Notes under the pieces: model-generated
Database searches by the model: none
What the model saw: the letters and a program-made list of their open reading frames with translations, nothing else
Told to the model about the DNA's origin: nothing
Program-made: the position numbers and the translations under genes
Shown here: piece by piece, positions 20,383-30,038 of the stretch
Position numbering within the stretch: position 1 is the stretch's first letter
Layout: each line of letters begins with the position of its first letter
DNA from: an uncultured Bacteroidales bacterium
Lineage (GTDB): Bacteria; Bacteroidota; Bacteroidia; Bacteroidales; Muribaculaceae
NCBI GenBank assembly: GCA_947176235.1
Contig: CAMWPM010000005.1
Coordinates: 1 to 64,000 of the forward strand
Direction: 5' to 3'
Length of the DNA stretch: 64,000 bases

Positions 20383-21768
20383 TTATTTCCCGGCGGCATG
20401 GAGCTTGCGGGTGTGGCGCTTCACCATCACCACGGCTGTCACGGCTGCAAGCACGAACGCCAGGAAGTCGCTGCCCGCCATGCTTGCCCACACGCCGTCA
20501 ATGCCGTAGATGTGGGGCAGGATAGCAAGAAGCGGCAGGAGGAATATGAGCTGACGCGTGAGCGACAGGAATATCGAAAGGGCAGGTTTGCCGATCGACT
20601 GGAAGAAGTTTTGGATGATGATCTGTATGCCTACAACGGGGAAGCAGACGTAGTAGACGCGGAATCCGTGGCGGGCGATGTCGGTGAGCGTGGGATCAGT
20701 GGTGAAGAGCCCGCTCAGACGGTCGGGCAGCAGTTCGGCGATCGCCCAGCCAACCGTCGTGATGGCAAAGCCGAGATAGATGCCGATTCGCAGCGTCTTT
20801 TTCACGCGGTCCCAGTTGCCGGCGCCGAAGTTGAAGCCAAGGATCGGCTGCATACCCTGAGTCACACCGAACACGATCATCACGAAGAACATCGTGATAC
20901 GGTTGATGATTCCGTAGGCTCCCACTGCAAGATTTCCCATCTCCGCTCCACCGCAGTCGAGCAGCGACTTGTTGAGGAACACCACGACCACGCATGCCGT
21001 GACATTCATAAGGAACGGTGACAGACCGATGCCGTACATCCTTTTGATCAGCGACCACTGTAGCCAGCGGGCGTGGATATTGAGATGCACGTAGCTTTTA
21101 CGTGAAAGGAAGTGACAAAGCACCCAGATGAACGCCACAAACTGGGCGCAGATCGTGGCAAAAGCCGCTCCCGCGATACCCCAGTCGAACACGAAAATGT
21201 AGATGGGTGCAAGGATAATGTTTATACCCACAGATATAAATGCCGAGATCATCGCCTTGGCAGGATAGCCGGTGGCGCGCATCAGGTTGTTAAGTCCTAA
21301 GAACACATAGGAGATCGGGGTGCCGTAGAGTATAACGGTCATAAATTCCCTCGCGTACTCGATCGTCTCAGGCGTGGCGCCGAAGAAATAGAGGATCGGA
21401 TCAAGGAAAATAAGCGTCAGTCCGCCGAACACGGCCGCATGGATCAGGCAAAGCGTAAGCACGTTGTTCACGACGTCGGTGGCGCGTTTCAGGTTGTTTT
21501 GCCCCATGAAGATCGACGAGATCGTGGCGCCGCCCACTCCGACAAGCGTACAGAATGCTATCACGAGATTCATCAGAGGGAAAGTGATGGCGAGTCCGGA
21601 GATTGCCAGCGGCCCGACACCGCGCCCGATGAAAATCGAGTCAATGATATTGTAGAGCGACGTCGCCACCATCGCTATGATAGCAGGCACTGAATATTGC
21701 ACCAGCAGACGCCCGATCGGGAGCGTCCCCAGCGTCGTGGGGTTGCTTGATTTTGACTTGCTGTTCAT
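20383..21768 (-). CDS. MATE family efflux transporter
   Basis: A 461-residue inner-membrane protein with about 12 hydrophobic helices. The MATE pattern is clear: an N-terminal PAIIAMVATSLYNIIDSIFIGRGVG and a second-half repeat around GVTQGMQPILGFNFGAGNW. It probably exports cations, drugs or metabolites by Na+ or H+ exchange. It lies 46 bp downstream of purT and 23 bp upstream of the flavoprotein gene. Its true substrate cannot be read from the sequence. Confidence 0.9.
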   Translation of the reverse strand: MNSKSKSSNPTTLGTLPIGRLLVQYSVPAIIAMVATSLYNIIDSIFIGRGVGPLAISGLAITFPLMNLVIAFCTLVGVGGATISSIFMGQNNLKRATDVVNNVLTLCLIHAAVFGGLTLIFLDPILYFFGATPETIEYAREFMTVILYGTPISYVFLGLNNLMRATGYPAKAMISAFISVGINIILAPIYIFVFDWGIAGAAFATICAQFVAFIWVLCHFLSRKSYVHLNIHARWLQWSLIKRMYGIGLSPFLMNVTACVVVVFLNKSLLDCGGAEMGNLAVGAYGIINRITMFFVMIVFGVTQGMQPILGFNFGAGNWDRVKKTLRIGIYLGFAITTVGWAIAELLPDRLSGLFTTDPTLTDIARHGFRVYYVCFPVVGIQIIIQNFFQSIGKPALSIFLSLTRQLIFLLPLLAILPHIYGIDGVWASMAGSDFLAFVLAAVTAVVMVKRHTRKLHAAGK

Positions 21769-21814
21769 TTATTGACCTTAGTGGAGGAATTGACGTGGGG
21801 AATTTTTGGGATTA

Positions 21815-23005
21815 TCAGCGGGGAAGCACGTTGACGCGCAACTTTTCGTAGGCGCGTTCGGCTTTGGCGCGTGCTTCATCCACGGTGTCGGCTGTGGCGA
21901 GAATCACGCCCATGCGGCGGTGACCCTTGATTTCGGGCTTGCCGAAGATGCGCATCTGCACGCCCTCTTCCTCAAGCACCTTTTCCAGATTGTCCATCTC
22001 GATTTTGTCAGTGTCACCCTCAACCACGATGGCACGCGAAGCCGACGGACCGTAGAAGCGGATGCCGGGTACCGGCAGACCGAGCAGGGCTCGTGCGTGC
22101 AGTCCGAATTCGCTCATGTCCTGCGAGATCATCGTCACCATGCCTGTGTCGTGGGGGCGGGGTGACACTTCGCTGAATATCACGTCATCCCCCTTGATGA
22201 AAAGCTCCACACCGAAGATTCCGTATCCTCCGAGGGCATCTGTCACGGCTTTGGCTATCTCACGTGCGCGTCGAAGAGCCTTTTCGCTCATCGGTTGGGG
22301 CTGCCAGGAGTAGCGGTAGTCGCCGTTTACCTGAACGTGACCTACAGGTTCGCAATACGTGGTGCCAGATACGGAACGGACGGTGAGGAGTGTGATTTCA
22401 TAGTCGAAATCCACAAATCCTTCCACGATCACTCTGCCGGCCCCCGCACGTCCGCCTTCCTGAGCTTCGCGCCATGCATCTTCGATCCGGGAGGCATCGC
22501 GCAGCGTGCTCTGTCCGTGTCCCGACGAACTCATGATCGGTTTTACCACGCAGGGTAGTCCGATTTCTTTCACGGCTTCCAGAAATTCGTCGTGGGTGGA
22601 AGCGAAGCGGTAGCGCGACGTAGGCAGTCCGAGCTGCTCGGCAGCCAGACGGCGTATGCCCTCGCGGTTCATCGTCAGCAGGGCGGCATTGGCTGTCGGA
22701 GTCACATTGTAGCCCTCCTTCTCGAGTTCGACGAGGGTAGGAGTGGCGATGGCTTCCACTTCGGGAATGATATGATCAGGCTTCTCAAGTTCGATTACTT
22801 CGCGGAGCTTGTTGCCGTCGAGCATGTTGAACACGTGGCAGCGGTGAGCCACCTGCATTGCCGGTGCGTCGGCGTACTTGTCGCATGCCACCACTTCCAC
22901 GCCCATGCGCTGGAGTTCGATTGCCACTTCTTTACCAAGCTCGCCGCTGCCGAGCAGAAGGGCTTTGCGCCCTACGGGAGTCTTCACTGAACCTATTTTA
23001 GCCAT
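21815..23005 (-). CDS. purT: Formate-dependent phosphoribosylglycinamide formyltransferase
   Basis: ATP-grasp enzyme of purine synthesis that formylates GAR using free formate and ATP. It is 396 residues long, close to E. coli PurT. The start [24 protein letters not shown] is typical, as are the Glu-rich EVEAIAT segment, [14 protein letters not shown] for ATP binding, and [17 protein letters not shown] near residue 280. Use of formate suits a fermentative gut anaerobe (inference). rlmB ends 69 bp upstream of its start. Confidence 0.96.
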   Translation of the reverse strand: MAKIGSVKTPVGRKALLLGSGELGKEVAIELQRMGVEVVACDKYADAPAMQVAHRCHVFNMLDGNKLREVIELEKPDHIIPEVEAIATPTLVELEKEGYNVTPTANAALLTMNREGIRRLAAEQLGLPTSRYRFASTHDEFLEAVKEIGLPCVVKPIMSSSGHGQSTLRDASRIEDAWREAQEGGRAGAGRVIVEGFVDFDYEITLLTVRSVSGTTYCEPVGHVQVNGDYRYSWQPQPMSEKALRRAREIAKAVTDALGGYGIFGVELFIKGDDVIFSEVSPRPHDTGMVTMISQDMSEFGLHARALLGLPVPGIRFYGPSASRAIVVEGDTDKIEMDNLEKVLEEEGVQMRIFGKPEIKGHRRMGVILATADTVDEARAKAERAYEKLRVNVLPR

Positions 23006-23074
23006 AATTGTCTGTAATTAGATGATTTATGTGATGATTTCTTGTTGAATTTCTCGATAAAAGCATTGTGGAGG

Positions 23075-23821
23075 TCAGATCACCTCCATGTCGGCGTTGA
23101 GGCGCTGGCGCACTACCTCGTACATCATGATGCCTGCCGCTACCGACACGTTGAGCGAACTGATGTGACCGAACAGCGGAATCGACACGAACGTGTCGCA
23201 GAGGCGGAGCACCTCCGCCGAGATCCCGACATCCTCCGCACCCATCACCAGAGCCACCGGTGTGGTGTAATCCGCCTGCGTGTAATTGATGTCAGCTTTC
23301 TCGCTTGCTGCCACTATCTTATAGCCGTTATCTTTCAATGTCCTGACAGCTCCCGTCAGGTTGTATTCGCGGCAGACGGGGATATGGTGGAGTGCACCTG
23401 CCGATGTCTTTACGGCGTCGGCGTTGACGCTCGCGCTCCCGCGTTCCGGGATTACTATGGCATTTACCCCCGCGCACTCGCATGTGCGGGCTATTGCGCC
23501 GAAATTTCTCACGTCGGTTATACCGTCAAGCACCACCACGAAGGGCATCACGCCTTCTTCGTAGAGTGCCGGAATCACCTCGTCGAGCTTGTGATAGGTC
23601 ACGGCGGAGAGGAATGCCACAACTCCCTGATGGTTCTTGCGCGTGATGCGGTTGATGCGCTCTATGGGCACTCGCTGGGTCACGATGTGGCGCTTGTGGA
23701 TGAGTTCGAAGAGTTCCTTGGCGAGATCGCCCTGCAGGTCCTTCTTGATGTAGATTTTGTCGATGTCTTTGCCTGCCTCGATGGCTTCGATTACGGCGCG
23801 AATACCAAAAATATAGTCCAT
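23075..23821 (-). CDS. rlmB: 23S rRNA (guanosine-2'-O)-methyltransferase RlmB
   Basis: SPOUT/TrmH-family methyltransferase, 248 residues, expected to methylate G2251 of 23S rRNA. An N-terminal substrate-binding domain starts MDYIFGIRAVIEAIEAGKD. The SPOUT motifs are clear: LDGITDVRNFGAIARTCECAG, VMGAEDVGIS, and IPLFGHISSLNVSVAAGI forming the knotted SAM site. It lies 9 bp after recN. Confidence 0.93.
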   Translation of the reverse strand: MDYIFGIRAVIEAIEAGKDIDKIYIKKDLQGDLAKELFELIHKRHIVTQRVPIERINRITRKNHQGVVAFLSAVTYHKLDEVIPALYEEGVMPFVVVLDGITDVRNFGAIARTCECAGVNAIVIPERGSASVNADAVKTSAGALHHIPVCREYNLTGAVRTLKDNGYKIVAASEKADINYTQADYTTPVALVMGAEDVGISAEVLRLCDTFVSIPLFGHISSLNVSVAAGIMMYEVVRQRLNADMEVI

Positions 23822-23830
23822 ACGTGTTCG

Positions 23831-25501
23831 TTAATTTTTCTTTTGATTTAGTAGGGAGCGTGCATTGGCGCGGGCTGCATCGTCGATAGCGGAACCGCTG
23901 AGCATGAGGGCGAGCTCGTCCACGCGCTCTTCATCCGATAGTCGGCGCAGACGGGTGTGGGTGCTCGTCTCGTCATCTTCCTTGTACACTTTGTAGTGAC
24001 TGACGCCTTTCGCTGCCACCTGGGGCAGATGGGTGATAGCCACCACCTGAATGTTGCCGGCGATGTTGCGCATCATCTCGCCCATGCGGTTGGCGACGTC
24101 GCCCGACACGCCGGTGTCCACTTCGTCAAATATGATCGAAGGGAGTTGCATTTTGTCGGCGATGATTGACTTGATGGAGAGCATCAGTCGGGATATTTCT
24201 CCGCCGGAAGCCGTGTTGCCCACGGGAAGGGGCGTCTGGTTCTTATTGAATGCGAAGCGGAATTCCACGGAGTCGATTCCGGAAGCTGACATATCAGCCT
24301 GGCTTACGTCAATCACCGGATTAAGGTTCTTCATCCCGAGTGGCACGGCGCGCTCCTTAAGCAACGCGGCAAATTCCTGGGCTTGTGCGTGGCGGCGCCC
24401 GGAGATGGTGCGGGCGAGTTCCAGGGCTGCATGGCGGGCGCGTTTTGCCTCACGTTCGAGTTGGGCCATCGTCTCATCGGCGTTGTCGATGCCATCGAGG
24501 CGTGAGCGAAGATTTTCCCGTATGTCGATCAGTTGCTCGATGCTTTCTGCCTGATTGCGTCGCTTAGCGTCGGATAATGCTGCGAGCCGTGAGTCGATGC
24601 GTTCCAGTTCATCGGGATCGGCATTCAGGTCATGATCGATGGCGAGGTAGCTCTCGGCTATGTCATTTAGCTCGATTCTGACGGTTTCGAGTCGTTCTGC
24701 CAGATCTGCCGCCTCGTCCGAAAGGTCAGCCAGATCGGAGGCTGCTTCAGAAGCTGAGCGGAGAAGGGACCCTGCATTGGCTGACCCCGAATGGAGGGCT
24801 TCGGTGATCGTGTCCAGATTACTCTTTATGTCAGTAAGGTTGGCTTGTATCTCGCGGTCATGTTCGAGCTGTTCCTCCTCGCCCTCGGTGAGCTGCAGAT
24901 CGTCAAGCTGGGAGAGGCGGAATCGCATGAACTCCTCGTCGGCACGGGTCTGCTCGATGTCACGCTTCGCCTTGTGATAGGCACGGGCGGCGTGACGGTA
25001 GGCGTTGTACCTCCCCTCGTATTCCTGCAGGAGTTTAGCGTTGTCGGCGAGTGAATCGATGATGCGGAGTTGGAATGATGGGTCGGCGAGGAGCATGTTC
25101 TGGTGCTGGGAATGAAGGTCGACAAGCTGCATCGCCACCGCACGTAACTGGGTCAGGTTGACCGGGGAATCATTGATGAACGCGCGCGAACGTCCGTTAG
25201 GTGAGATTTCGCGACGCAGTATTGCAAGTCCGTCATCACTCCATTCGATGTCGGCGTCGGCACAGAATGACCTCAGCCGCGGATAGGCCTCGACGTTGAA
25301 TGTGGCTTCGATCACCGATTTCCTTTCGGGGTCGGTCACCACCCGTGTGTCGGCGCGTCCTCCGAGCAGAAGCGACAGTGCGCCCAGCATGATTGATTTG
25401 CCGGCACCCGTTTCGCCCGTGATGATGTTCAGACCCTCCGACAGATCGAGTTCCACCTCGTCGATAAGGGCGTAGTTGGATATATGGAGCGATTGTATCA
25501 T
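23831..25501 (-). CDS. recN: DNA repair protein RecN
   Basis: SMC-like ATPase of double-strand-break repair, 556 residues. The N-terminal half-site carries the P-loop GETGAGKS at residues 29-36. The middle is a coiled coil rich in Glu, Arg and Leu (about 160-370). The C-terminal half-site has the signature SGGEISRLMLSIKSI and the Walker B FDEVDTGVSG. Its start overlaps the end of the DUF4835 gene by 4 bp. Confidence 0.95.
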   Translation of the reverse strand: MIQSLHISNYALIDEVELDLSEGLNIITGETGAGKSIMLGALSLLLGGRADTRVVTDPERKSVIEATFNVEAYPRLRSFCADADIEWSDDGLAILRREISPNGRSRAFINDSPVNLTQLRAVAMQLVDLHSQHQNMLLADPSFQLRIIDSLADNAKLLQEYEGRYNAYRHAARAYHKAKRDIEQTRADEEFMRFRLSQLDDLQLTEGEEEQLEHDREIQANLTDIKSNLDTITEALHSGSANAGSLLRSASEAASDLADLSDEAADLAERLETVRIELNDIAESYLAIDHDLNADPDELERIDSRLAALSDAKRRNQAESIEQLIDIRENLRSRLDGIDNADETMAQLEREAKRARHAALELARTISGRRHAQAQEFAALLKERAVPLGMKNLNPVIDVSQADMSASGIDSVEFRFAFNKNQTPLPVGNTASGGEISRLMLSIKSIIADKMQLPSIIFDEVDTGVSGDVANRMGEMMRNIAGNIQVVAITHLPQVAAKGVSHYKVYKEDDETSTHTRLRRLSDEERVDELALMLSGSAIDDAARANARSLLNQKKN

Positions 25502-26460
25502 TTCTTTGTCGTTGTCTCTTTTATTGCGTTGATGCGTTCGGCGTCAGTAGGGTAGATTTCTGATAGCTGTTTAGCCACGGCAGTACGCTCAGCCTGTTGT
25601 CCGCGCGAGTAGATGTTGAGCACTTCGTCGAGCTTCGAATCATGGAAGAGTGTCAGCGCCACCGACATCGGGGCAGCCTGATTTATCTTGTCAAGCTCCT
25701 TGAGCGCCTCGGTGATGCGTGCGCGTCCCTTGTCGGGAGCACCTGCCATCTCGTCGAGACCCTGACGGTGGTAGGTGTAGAGGAGATTGTGGACGCCTGA
25801 AGTCACTCCGTCATTGAATACAGACGAGACAGCCGCACGGTTTTTTGTATCGTCGAAGGCTCTCCAGCCTCCTTGCCCCGCTCCCTGCGCCATTGCCACT
25901 ATCTGGGCTGCCTGCTCGAAGTAAGGCCTGCCCCCCTGCGGAGAGAAAGAGTCGAAGTCAAGTCCGAGAATCGTATAGACCCAGAAGTTGAGAATGGATG
26001 TCAGCTGGCTCTCGTAGTTTGTCGCCGAGAACACCAGAGGTTCCCCCGGACGCCAGGTGAAGCTCACGTTGGTGTCGCGGTGGTTGAGCAGGGTGGTGGT
26101 GTAGGTGGAATTGAACACCGGACGCGACGACTGCACCTGAAGTTCGCCGGTGAACGTATCATCGTTCCACTCCTTCACCACCAGAAGCATCCTGCATTCG
26201 ATTTTCTCCCCGGTGCCGATCTGCGCCGGAGTGAAGCGCGTGGTGTTCACGTAATCGGCTATTGCCTGTTGCAGACTCTCCATCACGTCCTTTGTCGTTC
26301 CCTCCACCTGGTCGCCGTTCACCTCCACCGTGCAGTTGAGCTCCTGGGCTTCGGCATGAGCGGGTGCGATGAGTGAAGCCGTCAGCGCCAGAAGCCATGC
26401 GGCGGCCCGACGTACAACGCCGGGCGTGAAGGCGGGGGAGTGGATGGGGCGACGTGTCAT
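25498..26460 (-). CDS. DUF4835 / PorD-like secreted protein
   Basis: A 320-residue exported protein. Residues 1-38 look like a signal peptide ending in AEA. The mature part begins QELNCTVEVNGDQV, which is the DUF4835 hallmark. In gliding Flavobacteriia and Porphyromonas the same family is known as PorD, linked to type IX secretion. No other type IX gene is present here, so that role is uncertain. It stands 4 bp after coaBC and overlaps recN by 4 bp, a grouping I recall as common in Bacteroidales. An upstream Met or Val start could shorten the signal region. Confidence 0.85.
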   Translation of the reverse strand: MTRRPIHSPAFTPGVVRRAAAWLLALTASLIAPAHAEAQELNCTVEVNGDQVEGTTKDVMESLQQAIADYVNTTRFTPAQIGTGEKIECRMLLVVKEWNDDTFTGELQVQSSRPVFNSTYTTTLLNHRDTNVSFTWRPGEPLVFSATNYESQLTSILNFWVYTILGLDFDSFSPQGGRPYFEQAAQIVAMAQGAGQGGWRAFDDTKNRAAVSSVFNDGVTSGVHNLLYTYHRQGLDEMAGAPDKGRARITEALKELDKINQAAPMSVALTLFHDSKLDEVLNIYSRGQQAERTAVAKQLSEIYPTDAERINAIKETTTKK

Positions 26461-26464
26461 GGGA

Positions 26465-27685
26465 TCAGCGGCTGGCGGAATTGATGAGGGTGGTGAGCCG
26501 GGCTATGATGTCGGAGGCAACTTCGGTCTTGGGTTTAAGCCCGAAGGCATTCACGCTTCCGTCGCGGTGATAGATGGTCACTTTGTTAGTGTCGGTGCCG
26601 AATCCCGCACCGGCATCTCTCAGTGAGTTCATCACGATCATGTCGAGATTCTTTCTCTCCATCTTGCCCAGTGCGTTGGCTTCTTCGTCGTTTGTCTCAA
26701 GTGCGAACCCTGCCAGGACCTGTCCTTCGCGCTTCATTTTGCCGAGCGCGGCGGCTATGTCGGGATTTTTCACGAGGCGGATTTCGGGGATTTCATCCTT
26801 CTCGCGCTTGATCTTCCTGTCGGCGACTGTGGCGGGGGCATAGTCAGCTACGGCAGCGCACATCACGGCGGCATCCTGGGCACCGAATTCAGCCACGCAG
26901 GCATCGTGCATCTCCCGCGCCGACTCCACATCGATCACTCTTACTCCGGGCATTGTCGGGCGTGTGTTGACCGGTCCGAGCACCAGCGTCACTTCCGCTC
27001 CCTTTCGGGCTGCTTCGTCGGCGAGGGCTATTCCCATCTTGCCTGTCGAATAGTTGCCGATGAATCTCACCGGGTCGATGCGTTCGCGGGTGGGACCGGC
27101 GGTGATCAGAATCTTTTTACCTGCAAGAGGTCCGCTCTTGGCAAAATAATCCTCGAGCGCAGCCATTATCTGTTCCGGCTCTGCCATCCGTCCCTTGCCG
27201 GTCAGATGACTTGCAAGCTCTCCTTCGGTCGAGTCTATGATTATGTTGCCACGACGGCGCAGAAGTTCGATATTTTCGGTGGTGGACGGGTGCGCCATCA
27301 TGTCAAGGTCCATGGCGGGAGCAAGAAGCACCTGCTCTTTGGCTGACAGATAAGTGGTGACGAGCATATTATCGGCGATGCCGTGTGCCATTTTTCCGAT
27401 GGTCGAGGCAGTGGCGGGGGCAATCACCATAGCGTCAGCCCATAGTCCCAGATCGACGTGGGAGTGCCATTCGCCGGTGTTGGCGGAGAAAAACTCACTC
27501 ACCACAGGTTTCCCGCTGAGTGCCGACATCGTCACGGGAGTGATGAACTGCTTTGCCGCCGGCGTCATCACCACCTGCACCTCCGCTCCCGCCTTGATCA
27601 TCAGGCGGAGGAGGTAGGCGCTCTTGTAGGCGGCGATTCCGCCGGTCACTCCCAGCACGATATGTTTTCCTTCAAGAGGTCTCAT
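26465..27685 (-). CDS. coaBC: Bifunctional phosphopantothenoylcysteine synthetase/decarboxylase
   Basis: Catalyses two steps of coenzyme A synthesis: ligation of cysteine to phosphopantothenate and decarboxylation of the product. It is 406 residues. The flavin-binding CoaC domain comes first (LGVTGGIAAYKSAYLLR, the active-site His in WHSHVDLG, and APAMDLDMM). CoaB follows from about residue 185 (KILITAGPTRERIDPVRFIGN). Its start overlaps the exonuclease gene by 4 bp. Confidence 0.95.
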   Translation of the reverse strand: MRPLEGKHIVLGVTGGIAAYKSAYLLRLMIKAGAEVQVVMTPAAKQFITPVTMSALSGKPVVSEFFSANTGEWHSHVDLGLWADAMVIAPATASTIGKMAHGIADNMLVTTYLSAKEQVLLAPAMDLDMMAHPSTTENIELLRRRGNIIIDSTEGELASHLTGKGRMAEPEQIMAALEDYFAKSGPLAGKKILITAGPTRERIDPVRFIGNYSTGKMGIALADEAARKGAEVTLVLGPVNTRPTMPGVRVIDVESAREMHDACVAEFGAQDAAVMCAAVADYAPATVADRKIKREKDEIPEIRLVKNPDIAAALGKMKREGQVLAGFALETNDEEANALGKMERKNLDMIVMNSLRDAGAGFGTDTNKVTIYHRDGSVNAFGLKPKTEVASDIIARLTTLINSASR

Positions 27686-28482
27686 TGGCGGTTGGCTGTG
27701 CGGTTGGCTTTCTTTTTTGCGTTGAATCGCTCGTAGATCTTCGTGAGCTCGAGCTTGGTGTTGTAAGGGAAGTCTCCGTCCATCATCCAGCGGTAGTAGG
27801 TGGGTTCGGAAGCGAGTACCGATTCCACCGTTCTCCCTTTGTGCTTTCCGAAGTTGAACACTTCTTCGCCTTTTTCGTTACGTATTATCCGTCCCATCAG
27901 GTCGACGTTGCGGTTCTGGGAGGAGTACTCGGACAGAGCCTTGACGTCGTTGGGCAGGTCGTTGTAGCGGTCGAGCTGGGCGAGAAGCACCTCATAGGTG
28001 GCGCGTGTGTCGGCTTTCGCCGAGTGGGCGGCTGTCAGGTCGGCGTCGCAGTAGAATTTGTAGGCTGCCACAAGTGTGCGCTGCTCTTTTTTGTGGAAAA
28101 TCGTCTGCACGTCGATGAGGTTGGCTGCCGAGACATCGAAGTCAATTCCTGCACGATGAAATTCCTCGGTGAGGAGCGGGAGATCAAACTTGTTGGAGTT
28201 GAAGCCGCCAATGTCGCATCCTTCGAACGACATGCGGAGTTTTTCGGCGATGTCGCGGAAGGTGGGCTTGCCGGCCACGTCGGCGTCGGTGATATGGTGG
28301 ACGGCGGTGGCTTCGGCAGGAATGGGCATTTCGGGGTTGATGAGCATCGTGCGTTCACGCGGCTCTGCTTCGCCCGGGACGATCTTGAGCATAGAGATCT
28401 CCACAATGCGGTCGCGTGTGATCGACGTTCCCGTGGTCTCGAGGTCGAAGAATATGATCGGGCGCTGGATTGTCAGGTTCAT
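27682..28482 (-). CDS. DEDDh 3'-5' exonuclease with ExoX-like C-terminal module
   Basis: A 266-residue DnaQ-like nuclease. Exo I (FFDLETTGT, Asp13 and Glu15), Exo II (GFNSNKFDLPLL) and Exo III (AHSAKADTRATYEV, with the HxAxxD pattern) are all intact. The C-terminal 60 residues contain FNFGKHKGRTVESV and YYRWMMDGDF, which resembles the small module at the end of ExoX-type exonucleases. It sits 28 bp after dnaN, so a role in replication or repair with the clamp is likely. It could serve as a proofreading subunit, but this is not shown. Confidence 0.9.
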   Translation of the reverse strand: MNLTIQRPIIFFDLETTGTSITRDRIVEISMLKIVPGEAEPRERTMLINPEMPIPAEATAVHHITDADVAGKPTFRDIAEKLRMSFEGCDIGGFNSNKFDLPLLTEEFHRAGIDFDVSAANLIDVQTIFHKKEQRTLVAAYKFYCDADLTAAHSAKADTRATYEVLLAQLDRYNDLPNDVKALSEYSSQNRNVDLMGRIIRNEKGEEVFNFGKHKGRTVESVLASEPTYYRWMMDGDFPYNTKLELTKIYERFNAKKKANRTANRQ

Positions 28483-28510
28483 GATTTGTGTTCAGGAAAA
28501 TTGGTGGGGA

Positions 28511-29644
28511 TTAGAATTCCTGCACGGTCATCGGGCTGAGCAGCATCAGCAGGTCGCTGTCGGCGTCGTTCTCGCTCGGCACGAAGAGTGCGGGGCGGGA
28601 GGGATCGCTGAGCTTGATGATGATGTCGGGGGATGAAATTGTCGATGCGATCTCGATCAGGTAGGCTGCGCTGAATCCGATCACCATTTCCGTGCCTGTG
28701 AACGAACAGTCGAGGGTTTCCATGCCGGAGGTGCAGAGGGCGTTGTCAAGCGCCTTGAGCTGAAGCTGGCTGGGAGTAAGACGGAATCTGACGAGTCCGC
28801 TACCCTCTTCCACGAAGATGGCCACGCGGCGGAGGGCGTTGATGAATGCCACTCGGTCAAGCGTCACCTCGTAGGGGTTGGAGGTGGGGATCACGCGGGT
28901 GTAATCGGGGAATTTCCCTTTGATGAAGCGGCTGTTGAAGGAGAAAATGTCGGTCTCGAACGTTACGCATTTGGGCTCGATTGTCACGGTGACGTCCGAT
29001 TCGCTAAGTCCGAGAATGTTCTTGAGAATAGAGGCGGGCTTCACGGGAAGGATGAATGAGCCCTGTGTGCCGGGAGCCGACATGCGGTTGACGTATTTCA
29101 CGAGCTTGCGGGAATCGGTGGCGACGAATGTGATGTCGTCCTGGTGGATGTCCCAGAGGATGCCCATCATCTGAGGCCACAGATCATCATTGCCTACGGC
29201 GAAGATGGTGCGGTCGATGCCTTGGATCACCTGTTTTGCCGGACATTCGAATTTCAGGAATTCTCCCTCGGCAGGCTGCTCGCGGTCAGCGGGATATTCG
29301 GCTCCGTTGTTGCCGATCACGTTGTATTTGCCGCTGAGGTAGGAGATTTCGATGGCGTAGTTGTCATCGTTAATGTCGAAGGTGATGCCCTGGTCAGGAA
29401 GCTCCTTGAGCAGCTCTACGAGGCGGCGAGCGTCGACACAGAATGAGCCGTTGCCCTCTGCTTCGGTGACAGGCACGCGCGCGGATAGGGTGTTTTCGAT
29501 GTCGCTCGCTGTGATGGTGAGCATGTCGCCTTTAAGTGAGAAGAGAAACTTGTTGAGGATCGTCATCGTGTTTTTCGAGTTGATGACTTTGCTCACTGCC
29601 GATGCGCGGCTGTAGAGAAGCTTGGAAGGTACGTTGAATTTCAT
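28511..29644 (-). CDS. dnaN: DNA polymerase III beta sliding clamp
   Basis: Processivity clamp, 377 residues, three similar clamp domains. The start MKFNVPSKLLYSRASAVSKVINSKN, seen in part as MKFNVPSKLL and KVINSKNTMTIL, is typical of Bacteroidales DnaN. YLIEIASTI and the C-terminal LLSPMTVQEF close the third domain. It is the first gene of the minus-strand run and has its own promoter 94 bp upstream. dnaA is not in this window. Confidence 0.95.
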   Translation of the reverse strand: MKFNVPSKLLYSRASAVSKVINSKNTMTILNKFLFSLKGDMLTITASDIENTLSARVPVTEAEGNGSFCVDARRLVELLKELPDQGITFDINDDNYAIEISYLSGKYNVIGNNGAEYPADREQPAEGEFLKFECPAKQVIQGIDRTIFAVGNDDLWPQMMGILWDIHQDDITFVATDSRKLVKYVNRMSAPGTQGSFILPVKPASILKNILGLSESDVTVTIEPKCVTFETDIFSFNSRFIKGKFPDYTRVIPTSNPYEVTLDRVAFINALRRVAIFVEEGSGLVRFRLTPSQLQLKALDNALCTSGMETLDCSFTGTEMVIGFSAAYLIEIASTISSPDIIIKLSDPSRPALFVPSENDADSDLLMLLSPMTVQEF

Positions 29645-29737
29645 GCTGTGAATATTTTTTTTTCTTGTTTTTTTCGCTTTTATGTTGCCAGCACCGGCGA
29701 TGTCACTGCATCCGTCGCCCGCGCGTTATATAGTGTG

Positions 29738-29769
29738 CAAAGATAATACATTTTCGATGCTTTTGCAAG
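29738..29769 (-). promoter_or_regulatory. Promoter of the dnaN operon
   Basis: On the minus strand TATCTTTG (29745 to 29738) matches TAnnTTTG exactly. CTTG at 29769 to 29766, one mismatch from TTTG, lies 20 bp upstream. Transcription would start near 29731, about 85 nt before dnaN. This is the only promoter of the type I see for the nine-gene run. Confidence 0.75.
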
Positions 29770-29870
29770 TCATTTCTACCGGGCTTTCGGTAGTGGCTTG
29801 ATAGTGTCGGGGTTATCACGTCAACTTTCTCCCGGCTGGCTCGTGCAGCTGCCTTCCCGTCCGGCGAACG

Positions 29871-29888
29871 GTATGTTTTTAAACATAC
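29871..29888. promoter_or_regulatory. Inverted repeat, candidate operator
   Basis: GTATGTTT and AAACATAC form a perfect 8 bp inverted repeat around two T, in the 394 bp between dnaN and the porin gene. It has the size and symmetry of a dimeric repressor or activator site. No T run follows, so it is not a terminator. The rest of this intergenic region holds the dnaN promoter and nothing else I recognise; I find no TAnnTTTG for the porin gene. Confidence 0.4.
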
Positions 29889-30038
29889 GGTTTCCTCCCA
29901 ACCAATCCCCTCCGGATGGCGTTATAGGTAAAATTCAGAATATCCGGGAATGTCATTGCGCAAGGCTCCCCAGCTATCCTCCATTTCATCGTGACCTGTT
30001 CTAATTACCGTTCATTTTTTATCAAGCGTTCTATCATC

